A stretch of DNA of 34,827 bases from Mycoplasmatota bacterium. GTDB taxonomy: Bacteria; Bacillota_I; Bacilli_A; Izemoplasmatales; Hujiaoplasmataceae. The notes under the pieces were generated by a model. The model made no database searches. It was not told where the DNA came from and worked only from the letters and a program-made list of their open reading frames with translations. The stretch spans positions 1 to 34,827 of the forward strand of contig JAEIOE010000021.1 in NCBI GenBank assembly GCA_016342455.1. Reading direction: 5' to 3'. The number at the start of each line of letters is the position of its first letter. Positions within the stretch are counted from its first letter, which is position 1. Below are positions 25,809 to 34,759 of the stretch, piece after piece. The position numbers were made by a program, and so were the translations under genes.

Positions 25809-25836
25809 ATTTTACAGACTTTTTGCGTTTTTTCAA
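25809..25836 (-). promoter_or_regulatory. Promoter of the DUF5058-M20 operon
   Basis: On the minus strand TTGAAA (25831-25836), 16 bases, TAAAAT (25809-25814), about 25 bases before the start codons. Confidence 0.65.
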
Positions 25837-25864
25837 CCACTAAGACAAAATCATTTTTTTTTAT

Positions 25865-25891
25865 TAAAAAAGAGTTGAAATAAATCAACTC
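25865..25891 (-). terminator. Terminator of the addBA-sel1-queH operon
   Basis: GAGTTGA (25872-25878) and TCAACTC (25885-25891) form a 7-bp stem with loop AATAAA. A run of six T follows on the minus strand. The TGA stop of queH is part of one arm. Nearly the same hairpin occurs at 34711-34732. Confidence 0.88.
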
Positions 25892-26433
25892 AATTTCTTC
25901 CAATATTTCTTTAAATATCTTTCTTCTTCTGAAAAAACACAGCCACAATACTTTTGCATATACTGCCCCATATCTTTCGCTTCTTTGTTGCCTTCTCTAA
26001 AATAAACTCTTGGATCGATATAAACAAACTCCACTCCAAGTTCTTTTCCTATTTCATAAGCTTGTTGCTTAATTGCCTCATGCTTTTGATAAGGACTTAC
26101 TAGTAATGTTGAGGTAAAACCATCAAATCCCAGTTCTTTTGCTTTTAAAGCAGTTTGTCTAATACGGTCTAAATAGCACTTATCACAGCGGTTATCTAAA
26201 TCATCAGCCACCATTTTAACAAATTCTCTTAAGCCATATTCTCCATCAACGATTAAAGGCAATTTTAAAACCTCAACAAATTCTTTCAAACTATTGAGTC
26301 TGCTTTTATATTCTTGATATGGATGAATATTTGGATTATACCAATAAGCGGTAACATCATATACATCCTGATCAATTGATTTTAATGTTCCAGTCAAACA
26401 CGGACCACAGCATACATGTAATAATAATTTCAT
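25885..26433 (-). CDS. queH: Epoxyqueuosine reductase QueH
   Basis: QueH reduces epoxyqueuosine to queuosine in tRNA, the last step of queuosine synthesis, and is the non-homologous replacement for QueG. The 182-residue protein has the N-terminal HVCCGPC motif (Cys8, Cys9, Cys12), a central RCDKC pair and a C-terminal YCGC pair, as expected for its Fe-S and metal sites. The YNPNIHPYQEY segment is also typical. No other queuosine gene lies in this window, so the organism may salvage the precursor or carry those genes elsewhere. ATG 26433 follows GGAG at 5 bases; the GTG two codons before is poorly placed. Confidence 0.93.
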   Translation of the reverse strand: MKLLLHVCCGPCLTGTLKSIDQDVYDVTAYWYNPNIHPYQEYKSRLNSLKEFVEVLKLPLIVDGEYGLREFVKMVADDLDNRCDKCYLDRIRQTALKAKELGFDGFTSTLLVSPYQKHEAIKQQAYEIGKELGVEFVYIDPRVYFREGNKEAKDMGQYMQKYCGCVFSEEERYLKKYWKKLS

Positions 26434-26441
26434 ATTCACTC

Positions 26442-28154
26442 CTATAAGGTTCTTAGTTTTTCCTTAGCAGGCAAATACTTCATACCCGCTGCTTTTCCAA
26501 ACAACTCTTTTGCTTTTTGAAGATCTTTCTTTACATAATCAGTTCCTATAAGGTAAAGATTTGCCAATTCATATAATGATTCTCCATCCGCCGGTCTTTT
26601 TACTGCTTCTAGTAAGTAATTATATGCAATAAGTGCTTCTTGATCCTTTAAAATCTTATACATTTGTATCATCGCTTTTGTAAACTTATTCTCAGCAGCG
26701 AGTTCAAAATAATATCTCGCAATTTTTTTAGATTTTAAATCAAAATTTTCAAAACTATACAGTGTTCCTAACATATACATAGCATAGGTAGTATTGATTT
26801 CACTAGTGACAGGAGAATTAATATATTCAAACAATAAATCTCTTATTTGAAGATAAATAACATTCTTCTTTTTATTTGATAAACTAGCATTTGTCACATG
26901 ATCATAAAGCATTTGAGCATACTTGTATTTCGCGCCTTCATTGTTTGATTCAATTGCTTGCTTAAAAGCTTCTTCCGCTTTTTTAAAATCTTTAGGAACC
27001 CCAACACCCTTATCATAAAAAATACCTAACCAATAATTGGCTGTGTTATTCCCTTTCGCCTTTGCTTGTTGCATGTATTGGAAAGCAAGAGCAGGTTTCG
27101 CTCCTGTAATTTGATTACGGTAATTCAGTAATCCTATATTAATCAAGGCATTTGTCTCTTGCGCTTTTGCTGCTTCAAAATAATAGTCCTTCGCTCTATT
27201 GTAATTGATTTCTACACCATAACCTAAACGATAAATCTCACCTAAGGCATTCATCGCTAAGGCATCATTTCTCGTAGCCGCAACCTCTAATAAATCTTTA
27301 GCCTTATTATAATCTTGTTCAAAAGCCTTCGCATACAAATATAGAAAACCAAGTCCACGGTAACCTACTGTCTCATCTAATTTATATAAGATAGTAAAAT
27401 AAGTCTTTGCTTTTTCAAAGTTTTGCTTTGTTACAGTTGATCCCAAATAATAAGTCATAGCGACTTCTTTTAAGGCTTCAATATCTTTCAGTTTCGCTAA
27501 TAATTCTAAATAATAGAATTCCATTTCTTTTAAATATAGTTGAGATTTCTTTTTTAAATGAGGATGACTATTATGATATAAACTAATTAATTTCTTAATA
27601 GCATGAACATTAGAAAATTCGGAGGCTTTATCTAACCAGAAAAAACCATTTTCATAGTCTTTTTTGAAAGATTTCGCTTCTAAGTATAAACAACCCAATA
27701 AATACATTCCCTCAGACACTTTATTATCTGCAGAAAGCTGATAATACTTCTTCGCATCTAATTCGTTTCTACGACATCCTATTCCTTGTTCATAGAATAA
27801 GCCTAAACGATGCATTGCCTCACTATCATTTGCAAGAACTGCCTCATTCATATACTTGAAAGCTTTCTTTTTGTTTTTTCTAAAGCCTAAGCCGTTTAAG
27901 TACATATCAGAAAGCTTCATCGAAGCTACTGTATATCCTAAATCCTTTGCTTTATTTAAATATTCATATGCTTGTTTAAACTGTTCTTTTTCAATAAAAT
28001 ATCTTCCGACATTGTAATATCCAATAGGATTGTTCAAATCAGCTGCTTTTTTATAATAGGTAAAAGCAAGTTCAATATTTTTCTCTTTTCCTAAACCCTC
28101 AAAGTATTGATCTCCTAAATCGTTTAATTGTTTGGGTGTATCGTTTCCAATCAT
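26442..28154 (-). CDS. Sel1-like repeat protein
   Basis: The 570-residue protein is almost entirely Sel1-like repeats, about 36 residues each, of the form AxxYYxKAAxxNxxxAxxxLGxxYxxGxGVxxD (for example AMHRLGLFYEQGIGCRRNE and ANYWLGIFYDKGVGVPKDF). Such alpha-solenoids act as protein-protein scaffolds. No signal peptide or membrane helix is seen, so it should be cytoplasmic. It starts one base after the stop of a second Sel1 protein and ends 8 bases before queH. The partner is unknown. Confidence 0.85.
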   Translation of the reverse strand: MIGNDTPKQLNDLGDQYFEGLGKEKNIELAFTYYKKAADLNNPIGYYNVGRYFIEKEQFKQAYEYLNKAKDLGYTVASMKLSDMYLNGLGFRKNKKKAFKYMNEAVLANDSEAMHRLGLFYEQGIGCRRNELDAKKYYQLSADNKVSEGMYLLGCLYLEAKSFKKDYENGFFWLDKASEFSNVHAIKKLISLYHNSHPHLKKKSQLYLKEMEFYYLELLAKLKDIEALKEVAMTYYLGSTVTKQNFEKAKTYFTILYKLDETVGYRGLGFLYLYAKAFEQDYNKAKDLLEVAATRNDALAMNALGEIYRLGYGVEINYNRAKDYYFEAAKAQETNALINIGLLNYRNQITGAKPALAFQYMQQAKAKGNNTANYWLGIFYDKGVGVPKDFKKAEEAFKQAIESNNEGAKYKYAQMLYDHVTNASLSNKKKNVIYLQIRDLLFEYINSPVTSEINTTYAMYMLGTLYSFENFDLKSKKIARYYFELAAENKFTKAMIQMYKILKDQEALIAYNYLLEAVKRPADGESLYELANLYLIGTDYVKKDLQKAKELFGKAAGMKYLPAKEKLRTL

Positions 28155-28155
28155 C

Positions 28156-29097
28156 TTAATACCCCCTTATCTCTAAAAGTGCTGTTTTAGCTAATTCATA
28201 TCCCGATTTAGCAGCTAAATCGTAGAAAAGTGCAGCTTTAATAAAGGAAGAATCTACTCCTTCACCCAATTCATACTTTTTAGCAATTAAGTAATTCAAT
28301 TCAGCTTCATTTAATTCTTTATATTTTAATAGTGTTTTAAAAGCCTTCTCAGGAGATGGTTTCACTCCTCTGCCTAAGAGATAACTTTCACTTAAAGCGA
28401 TAACTCCGGGCAAGTATTTCTCTTTTGCGGCTATTTCTAATAAGGTAATACTATCTTCTAAATTATTATTCTTTATATAAGACAAAGCTGTTTGAAAAAT
28501 CTCTTCCTTAGAACGAATATCATTCTTCGACTTTGAACCTAAGAATCTAAAATAGTTCATCGCCTCTAAACTACCAGCAGATAAGGCTTTATTTAACCAA
28601 CTGTATGCATTATCTAAAGATTTCTTTAAGCCTTTTCCTTCTAAATAGAAGGTACCAATTTTATACATTGCATAAGCATTTTGTTTCTTAGTAAGTAAAA
28701 CATAAATTTCAATAGCTGTTTTTAAAGACTTTTCAACTACAGTTCCTTCTTCAGAAAACTTCGCTATTTTAAGTAAAGCCAATTCACTTTCGTTTTTGGC
28801 AGCTGCTTGATAGTATTCAAAGGCTTGATTTAAATCTTTATCGACGCCTCTACCAAATTCAAACAGTATGCCTAACATATAAATAGCATCAGGGTATAAA
28901 CCTTCCCAAGCTTGTTTAAAGTATTTATAAGCTAAACTATAATCTTGATTTGTTGCATAACCGTTATAATACATCATTCCTAGGTAGTAAGCAGCTTCCG
29001 TTTGCGTTTTAGCAAGTTTCTTAAATGCTTGAAACGCATCTTTGTAATTCTTTAAATTGTAATTGTTAATAGCTTCTAATAAAGCGTTTGTAGACAT
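28156..29097 (-). CDS. Sel1-like repeat protein (second copy)
   Basis: The 313-residue protein has about seven Sel1-like repeats (for example AAYYLGMMYYNGYATNQDY and AIYMLGILFEFGRGVDKDL). It is about half as long as its neighbour, and the two are diverged tandem relatives. No signal peptide is present. ATG follows AAGGAG. It lies 52 bases after addA with no terminator in between, so the pair is probably read with addBA. Confidence 0.85.
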   Translation of the reverse strand: MSTNALLEAINNYNLKNYKDAFQAFKKLAKTQTEAAYYLGMMYYNGYATNQDYSLAYKYFKQAWEGLYPDAIYMLGILFEFGRGVDKDLNQAFEYYQAAAKNESELALLKIAKFSEEGTVVEKSLKTAIEIYVLLTKKQNAYAMYKIGTFYLEGKGLKKSLDNAYSWLNKALSAGSLEAMNYFRFLGSKSKNDIRSKEEIFQTALSYIKNNNLEDSITLLEIAAKEKYLPGVIALSESYLLGRGVKPSPEKAFKTLLKYKELNEAELNYLIAKKYELGEGVDSSFIKAALFYDLAAKSGYELAKTALLEIRGY

Positions 29098-29149
29098 TTT
29101 GAGCTCCTTCCATTTATCATTTGATTTTTTTATGTTTTGAATAGATAAA

Positions 29150-32100
29150 TTATTCTATTTCTTGAATAATCTGTGAAAGTATTGAATATAAGAAACACTT
29201 CACTTTTTTTGTTGTATGTTTTTGAATATAGTTCTTATATCCTCTTAATTGTTTCTTATAAGCATCATCCGTAATACTCTTTAACTTATAATCCACAATA
29301 TAGATTATATCATTATATTCGACCATTAAGTCAATAATTCCATGTCTTGCGTATAAATTGCTTTCATCGACAAACTCATATTCTTGATAAATAATCGGAG
29401 AAAGATTGAAATCAAAGACTTCTGTTTCTAATAAGCTTTGATATGATTCTTTAATATTCTTTGGTAGTTTTTCTAAAGAAGCATCCAGGTTATTAAAGTC
29501 TAAACGTTCTAAATACTTATGAACTTTATTACCATAATCAATCGTGTTAATTGTCTCATCATTAAATAAACTGTATTCTGATTTTGAGAATCTCGATTCA
29601 TCTATTTCTTTCTTATGAAGGTTGAAATACTTTCTAGTTATGCAGATATTTGAATCACTAATTTGATCAGCTTCTACCAAGTTTTCACTGCTAGTAGCTG
29701 TAAAGTGATTATCATAATCAGCAATTTCAGTAGTGGCTAAGACTTTAGTAAACTTATTATACTTCAATCTGAGAAAGTCCTCAACATAGCCATTAACCAT
29801 TTTTGTATCCTTCGTTTCTAAGTCTTTATAATCCGCAAATAACACTAAGTTTTCTTTCGCTCTAGTAAAGGCAACGTATAATAATCTAATTCTTTCTGAG
29901 ATGTACTCTTTTTTCGTTTTATCTAAACTTAGGTATCTTAAGAAAGTGTGATTAAATCCTTGATCAAATGCATTGGTAATTAACCCGTATTGCAAATCAA
30001 ACAAGAAAAAATCTTTATTCTCAGAATAATTAAATTGTTTGTTTAAACCAGGACAGTAAACAACTGGGAACTGTAAGCCTTTTGACTTATGCATCGTCAT
30101 TAAACTAACCGCTTCTATTTGTGAGTTTTGAAGCGAGTACTCAATATCCCAATCTTTGTTTTCTTCAATTGCATCTAAGTAATCAATTAAGTCAAAGAAA
30201 GAAAAACTTTCAAAGCCTTGAATCGTTTTTGCGAAGTAATCTAGTTTCTCTTCTTTTTTTCTTGGATTATCTAAATAACTTATTGATTTATAGATATCTA
30301 ATTTCCGATAAATAAGTTGAATCAATTCAAAGACAGGTAACTCTTCCGTTAACGATACCAATTCATTTACTAAATTATATAAACCACTAAAAACAATATA
30401 GTCATCTAGTCTTACTAAATCTCTTATATTTTCAATTTGTTCATTTGCTAGGAAGCTAATAATTTCTTGGTCCTTTATTTTAAAGACAAATGACCTCGTG
30501 ACACTATAAAATAGCGCTCTAAAATTAGCACGCAAATAGTCTACATCAATAAAACAATGAACGAATTTTAAGAAATTCGTTAAGAATAACATTTCTGGAC
30601 TATCGATAAATGGTTCATCACTGTAAAGATTTACAGGAATGTTTTTTTTAGAAAGAATTTCTGATATTTGTTGGAAGTTAGTCTTTCTGTCAATTAATAT
30701 AGCGATATCTTTATAAGAAATATCTCTAAATGCTCCATCAAAGATTTGATATTTACTGTCAATCTTCGCTTTGATGTCTTCTGCTAGAAGATTTGCTTCC
30801 ACTAAAGAGTTATTTAATAATTCATCTTCTTCTTTTAGACTTTCTAAATCATACTTAATAAAATCTATACCGTAGTGTTGATTTGGATATTCATTATCGT
30901 AAGACTTTAAACCATAGATTAAGGATTGTCCATCTTGGTAATTGATTCCACCAATCTCATCATTCATCACATGATAAAAGGTCTTGTTGATGTCTTCTAA
31001 TATTTGTTTTCTCGAACGGAAGTTCTCTCTTAGGTTAATTAATTGGCCGTCTTTGCCTTGTTGATACTTCATATAATTATCTAAAAAGTTCTGTGGATTC
31101 GCATCACGGAAGCCATAAATAGATTGTTTAATATCTCCAACCATAAATAAGTTGTTATTGGAGATTAAAGAAACAAAGTATACTTGTAAATCATTGGTAT
31201 CTTGATATTCATCAATCATTATTTCTTTAATTGTTGATTTATATAAGTCACAAATGTCTTGATTATCAACTAACAATGTAGTCGCTAATTCCATAATATC
31301 TTGATAAGAATATAGATTAGCTTGTTTTTTCTTTGTTTTTAATCGATTTAAATAGTCTAACGTTATCTCTAAGATTTTTAAGGTATTACCCTTTGTCGAT
31401 AAAACGCGATTTATTGCAATCTCTTTTGAAGTGATATTTAAATCCTTAACGATTCCTCTTAATTGATCAATACTTTCCTTTACTAATGGATGGAAGTAAT
31501 CTAAGTCTTCTTTGATATCTTCTTCATTTCTAATACTTGGTTTTCTAACAAAAGCGGTATCCATCAAAAAACTTAGTAAATAATCAAAGTCAGAAGTCAT
31601 CAAATCAAGATAAAAATTATCCAGAGCAGAAATATAACTAACAATACTGTCTTTGTCATACTTAGACATAACAGTTACTAACTCTTTATAGTTTTGATAA
31701 GAGTTATCTCTTATCGCAACTATTTTAGATTTGAATTCTTCAAAATGCTTTTCCATTACGGAATCACTAAAGTATAAAGCATCAAAATCATCTACTATTG
31801 ATTCATAGTTTGGTATCTTAGACACTTTTTTGGCTAAGTTACTTACTACTTCATATATTAAATCGTCACCTTTTTGAAAATATTCAACAACTAAAGCATC
31901 AAAGACTTCATCATGTGATTCATAGTATGATTGAATTGTTTCTTCTAAAATAATTTTTTCCATCGTCATAAATTGGATTTTATCACCAATAGAAATATTA
32001 CTTGGTAAATCCAATAAATAATGATATTCCTTTACTAGTTTTAAACAGAAAGCGTCAAAGGTTGTGATAATAGCATTATTGATTCGTTTTAATTCCGATT

Positions 32101-32329
32101 TTATACTGTCTTCTGAATTAATGGCGTCGATAATTCTTGATTTCATCTCAAAAGCTGCGGCTTTTGTGAAGGTTAAGATAATCAACTCGTCGATATGGTT
32201 GCCTTTTTTTAGTTTTTCTACTACTCGTTGCATTAACACACCGGTTTTACCAGAACCAGCTCCTGCACTTACTAATATATTATTCCCAAAATCATGAATT
32301 GCTTTTAACTGCGTTGGCGTATAATTCAT
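29150..32329 (-). CDS. addA: ATP-dependent helicase-nuclease subunit A
   Basis: AddA is the motor subunit of the AddAB complex, which processes double-strand breaks for RecA-mediated repair. The 1059-residue protein has a UvrD-like helicase: Walker A SAGAGSGKT (21-29), Walker B DEYQD (373-377), the GDIKQSIYGFR motif III and LMTMHKSKGLQFPVV. At the C-terminus a RecB-like nuclease has Asp1000, Asp1013 and Lys1015 (IVDYK) and a following Gln. All catalytic residues are kept. It is about 170 residues shorter than Bacillus AddA. Its ATG overlaps the addB TGA as ATGA. Confidence 0.96.
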   Translation of the reverse strand: MNYTPTQLKAIHDFGNNILVSAGAGSGKTGVLMQRVVEKLKKGNHIDELIILTFTKAAAFEMKSRIIDAINSEDSIKSELKRINNAIITTFDAFCLKLVKEYHYLLDLPSNISIGDKIQFMTMEKIILEETIQSYYESHDEVFDALVVEYFQKGDDLIYEVVSNLAKKVSKIPNYESIVDDFDALYFSDSVMEKHFEEFKSKIVAIRDNSYQNYKELVTVMSKYDKDSIVSYISALDNFYLDLMTSDFDYLLSFLMDTAFVRKPSIRNEEDIKEDLDYFHPLVKESIDQLRGIVKDLNITSKEIAINRVLSTKGNTLKILEITLDYLNRLKTKKKQANLYSYQDIMELATTLLVDNQDICDLYKSTIKEIMIDEYQDTNDLQVYFVSLISNNNLFMVGDIKQSIYGFRDANPQNFLDNYMKYQQGKDGQLINLRENFRSRKQILEDINKTFYHVMNDEIGGINYQDGQSLIYGLKSYDNEYPNQHYGIDFIKYDLESLKEEDELLNNSLVEANLLAEDIKAKIDSKYQIFDGAFRDISYKDIAILIDRKTNFQQISEILSKKNIPVNLYSDEPFIDSPEMLFLTNFLKFVHCFIDVDYLRANFRALFYSVTRSFVFKIKDQEIISFLANEQIENIRDLVRLDDYIVFSGLYNLVNELVSLTEELPVFELIQLIYRKLDIYKSISYLDNPRKKEEKLDYFAKTIQGFESFSFFDLIDYLDAIEENKDWDIEYSLQNSQIEAVSLMTMHKSKGLQFPVVYCPGLNKQFNYSENKDFFLFDLQYGLITNAFDQGFNHTFLRYLSLDKTKKEYISERIRLLYVAFTRAKENLVLFADYKDLETKDTKMVNGYVEDFLRLKYNKFTKVLATTEIADYDNHFTATSSENLVEADQISDSNICITRKYFNLHKKEIDESRFSKSEYSLFNDETINTIDYGNKVHKYLERLDFNNLDASLEKLPKNIKESYQSLLETEVFDFNLSPIIYQEYEFVDESNLYARHGIIDLMVEYNDIIYIVDYKLKSITDDAYKKQLRGYKNYIQKHTTKKVKCFLYSILSQIIQEIE

Positions 32330-34629
32330 TCTTTCACCTCCGCTTTACGATTTTTATTATAACAAATACCAGCGAAACTACAGTATTCGCAGGATTTAGA
32401 GTCTTTTCTAGAACCATAAGCAGGACTTGGATTAATGGCGAATTCACCTAATTTTAAAGAACGAATCATTTCAATGATCTTTTCTTCAATCGAATCATAG
32501 ATTTCTGTAAAACCACTATCTGTAACTAGTCTTGATCTGGATGAAAGTTTACCTTTAGAAGTGATACTAATACCTTCTAGATTCTCAAGTTCAGGGTTAA
32601 AAGAAGAAAGAATTTCTTTATCCTCTAAAGCAACACCTTTCATCCTATAGTTCTTAAGAACTGCCTCCGCTTCAAAGTTATATCTTCCTATCGATGTTTT
32701 TTGATAAAAGAATCCCACAGGTATTACTTTGGAATCATTTAGGTTTTGATATGCATACAAGTAAAGTGGTAATTGAAGCTGTTGGTCTTTTTCGAATTTA
32801 TCAAGTGAGAAATCTTTATCTCCTAGTTTATAATCAATTAAAACAACATACTCTCTTAAATCTTCACCTACTCTAATCATTACTTTATCAATAATACCAG
32901 AGATTTCAAAGTCTTGATCATGCTTAAAAGGAAATCTAAATGGATATTCCAATAAGATTTTCTTAAAAGCGGTTTGTTGATGGAAATCTCCTATGATTTT
33001 AAGTAATACATCTAATTCTTTTTTAATCGCTGTTTTAAATACTTGTTCCTTATAGTGAAACTCCTCAGGGAAGTCTTTATCTTCATCTACTAGTTTATAG
33101 TAATCAACACTGGTATCAAGCGTAAACGCTTCTAATACCTTATGAGTTAGTGTGCCTAAATATTGACTGATGCTTGTTTCAAATGGTTCTAGTTTTAGTA
33201 AGTTTTTTAGTAAGAACTGAAATTGACAATCCATATATGTTTCTAACTTATAAGCAGTAATTGATGGATTCTTTTTTAGTAAAGCGAATAAATCACTTCT
33301 TTGAATACCAGTGAAATCATGACTGTAATTTTTGATAAGACGATGAAAATCAAAGTATAAATTATTATAGTTTTGATGTCTTAAAAAGAAAGTTTTGAAG
33401 TCATAATTTGTTTTCGCAAACTCTAATTGCGTTAACGCGTTTAGATAAGTAAAATCTTTTACGATATATTGGTAGTCTTCTTCTGTAATCTCACGCTTTA
33501 AATCAAGAGTTGCAATACGGTTTTCTTCCTCGGTAAAGTTAGTGAACACTAAAGAGAGATGCTCTATATTTCTAATTAAGTTACTATAGTATAAATGATA
33601 GTATTCATTTAACAAAGTATCCTCTAAGTAATCTATTTCTTTTAAGTCTTCTTTGCTGAGGTAATGACTATTAGTAGCGGTTTTCGGTAAAGAGTTATCT
33701 GAATAGTTCATCAGAATGTAGTGTTTTTCTGGACTGTAGCTAAAGTCATCAATAGGATAAACATTGATGCAATCCGTGTATCTTTTTTGACTGATTGTAT
33801 GGTTATTTAATATAGCCATTAACACATCAGGATTTTTCTCTAGATCTTTATCTAAATAGTTATTATATATTTGGATAAGAGAAGATAAATATATACCATC
33901 TTTCTTAGATTTGACTAAGTTATTTAAATAGTTTTTAGAGGCAATAAATCCTTCATTTTGTAGAATTCTTTGAAGCTTGATTACTTCTGGATATGAATTG
34001 AGCTTAACAGATTTATTAATAGTAACTGGAACGAAAGCATCTGAGAATATTTTTAATAGATTATAGTCATCTTCTGAACTAGAATTAAGAATGACAATAT
34101 CATTAATAGATACTCTATCTCTTAATAGTTGTATCACTAATTCATAGACACAATAACTTGCTTCTAAATAAGAATCTGTTTTATAAAGTTTTATTGGGTT
34201 TAATGATTGTTTTTCTAAAGGAAGATTGATTACTTCTTTTGCTTTAATAAAACTAGCGATTGGCATTTGATTGATTGTATAGATTGTTTTACCCTCAAAA
34301 CAATCTAATAAAGAGCTATCGATAATCTCATGTTCTAGCAATTCATTTTTAATGTCTACTAATTGTTTTAATTTATTTGATTGATAGTTTTTAGTTATAT
34401 CAATATAAGGTAGATAAGCTTTCAAACGATTACTCAAGTCCAATTTAATAGAGAAATGCTCTAACAAATAGAAATAGTAAGCATGATTAAAGTCTAAGAA
34501 GTTATGGAACATATTAAAAAAGAATAAATTAAGAAAAAGAGATTTTTGATTTAAACTTTTCAAAATCTCGAATTTATCCTGCTTTGTGGAAAATATGAAA
34601 CTGTTATTCTTTATTTTCTCTATCTCCAA
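32326..34629 (-). CDS. addB: Short AddB/RexB-like nuclease subunit
   Basis: AddB is the second nuclease subunit of AddAB. This 767-residue protein is about two-thirds of the Bacillus length. The C-terminal nuclease is intact: His496, Asp581 and the DYK motif (599-601). The four Fe-S cysteines are Cys468 (YMDCQF) and Cys747, Cys750 and Cys756 (C-x2-C-x5-C). The N-terminal helicase-like part is reduced, and no Walker A motif is visible, unlike Bacillus AddB and like RexB. The start is TTG at 34629, with GAGG 10 bases upstream; no nearer ATG is well placed. It heads the addBA operon and ends in TGA overlapping addA. Confidence 0.88.
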   Translation of the reverse strand: MEIEKIKNNSFIFSTKQDKFEILKSLNQKSLFLNLFFFNMFHNFLDFNHAYYFYLLEHFSIKLDLSNRLKAYLPYIDITKNYQSNKLKQLVDIKNELLEHEIIDSSLLDCFEGKTIYTINQMPIASFIKAKEVINLPLEKQSLNPIKLYKTDSYLEASYCVYELVIQLLRDRVSINDIVILNSSSEDDYNLLKIFSDAFVPVTINKSVKLNSYPEVIKLQRILQNEGFIASKNYLNNLVKSKKDGIYLSSLIQIYNNYLDKDLEKNPDVLMAILNNHTISQKRYTDCINVYPIDDFSYSPEKHYILMNYSDNSLPKTATNSHYLSKEDLKEIDYLEDTLLNEYYHLYYSNLIRNIEHLSLVFTNFTEEENRIATLDLKREITEEDYQYIVKDFTYLNALTQLEFAKTNYDFKTFFLRHQNYNNLYFDFHRLIKNYSHDFTGIQRSDLFALLKKNPSITAYKLETYMDCQFQFLLKNLLKLEPFETSISQYLGTLTHKVLEAFTLDTSVDYYKLVDEDKDFPEEFHYKEQVFKTAIKKELDVLLKIIGDFHQQTAFKKILLEYPFRFPFKHDQDFEISGIIDKVMIRVGEDLREYVVLIDYKLGDKDFSLDKFEKDQQLQLPLYLYAYQNLNDSKVIPVGFFYQKTSIGRYNFEAEAVLKNYRMKGVALEDKEILSSFNPELENLEGISITSKGKLSSRSRLVTDSGFTEIYDSIEEKIIEMIRSLKLGEFAINPSPAYGSRKDSKSCEYCSFAGICYNKNRKAEVKE

Positions 34630-34652
34630 ATTATTCGCCTCGCTTATTTAAT

Positions 34653-34661
34653 ATTATAGCA
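34653..34661 (-). promoter_or_regulatory. Extended -10 promoter of addB
   Basis: TGCTATAAT on the minus strand, 24 bases before the TTG start. The -35 region shows no good match. Confidence 0.65.
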
Positions 34662-34702
34662 CAAAAGATAGGGTTTTTAGAATGCTTTTCTAAAGATTTC
34701 AC

Positions 34703-34736
34703 TAAAAAAAAGAGTTGAAATTAATCAACTCTTTTT
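34703..34736. terminator. Bidirectional terminator at the right end
   Basis: AGAGTTGA (34711-34718), loop AATTAA, TCAACTCT (34725-34732) form an 8-bp stem. A run of A on the left and T on the right lets it work on both strands. It separates addB from whatever lies to the right. Confidence 0.85.
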
Positions 34737-34759
34737 CTCTTCTATGTTCACCCCGAGTT

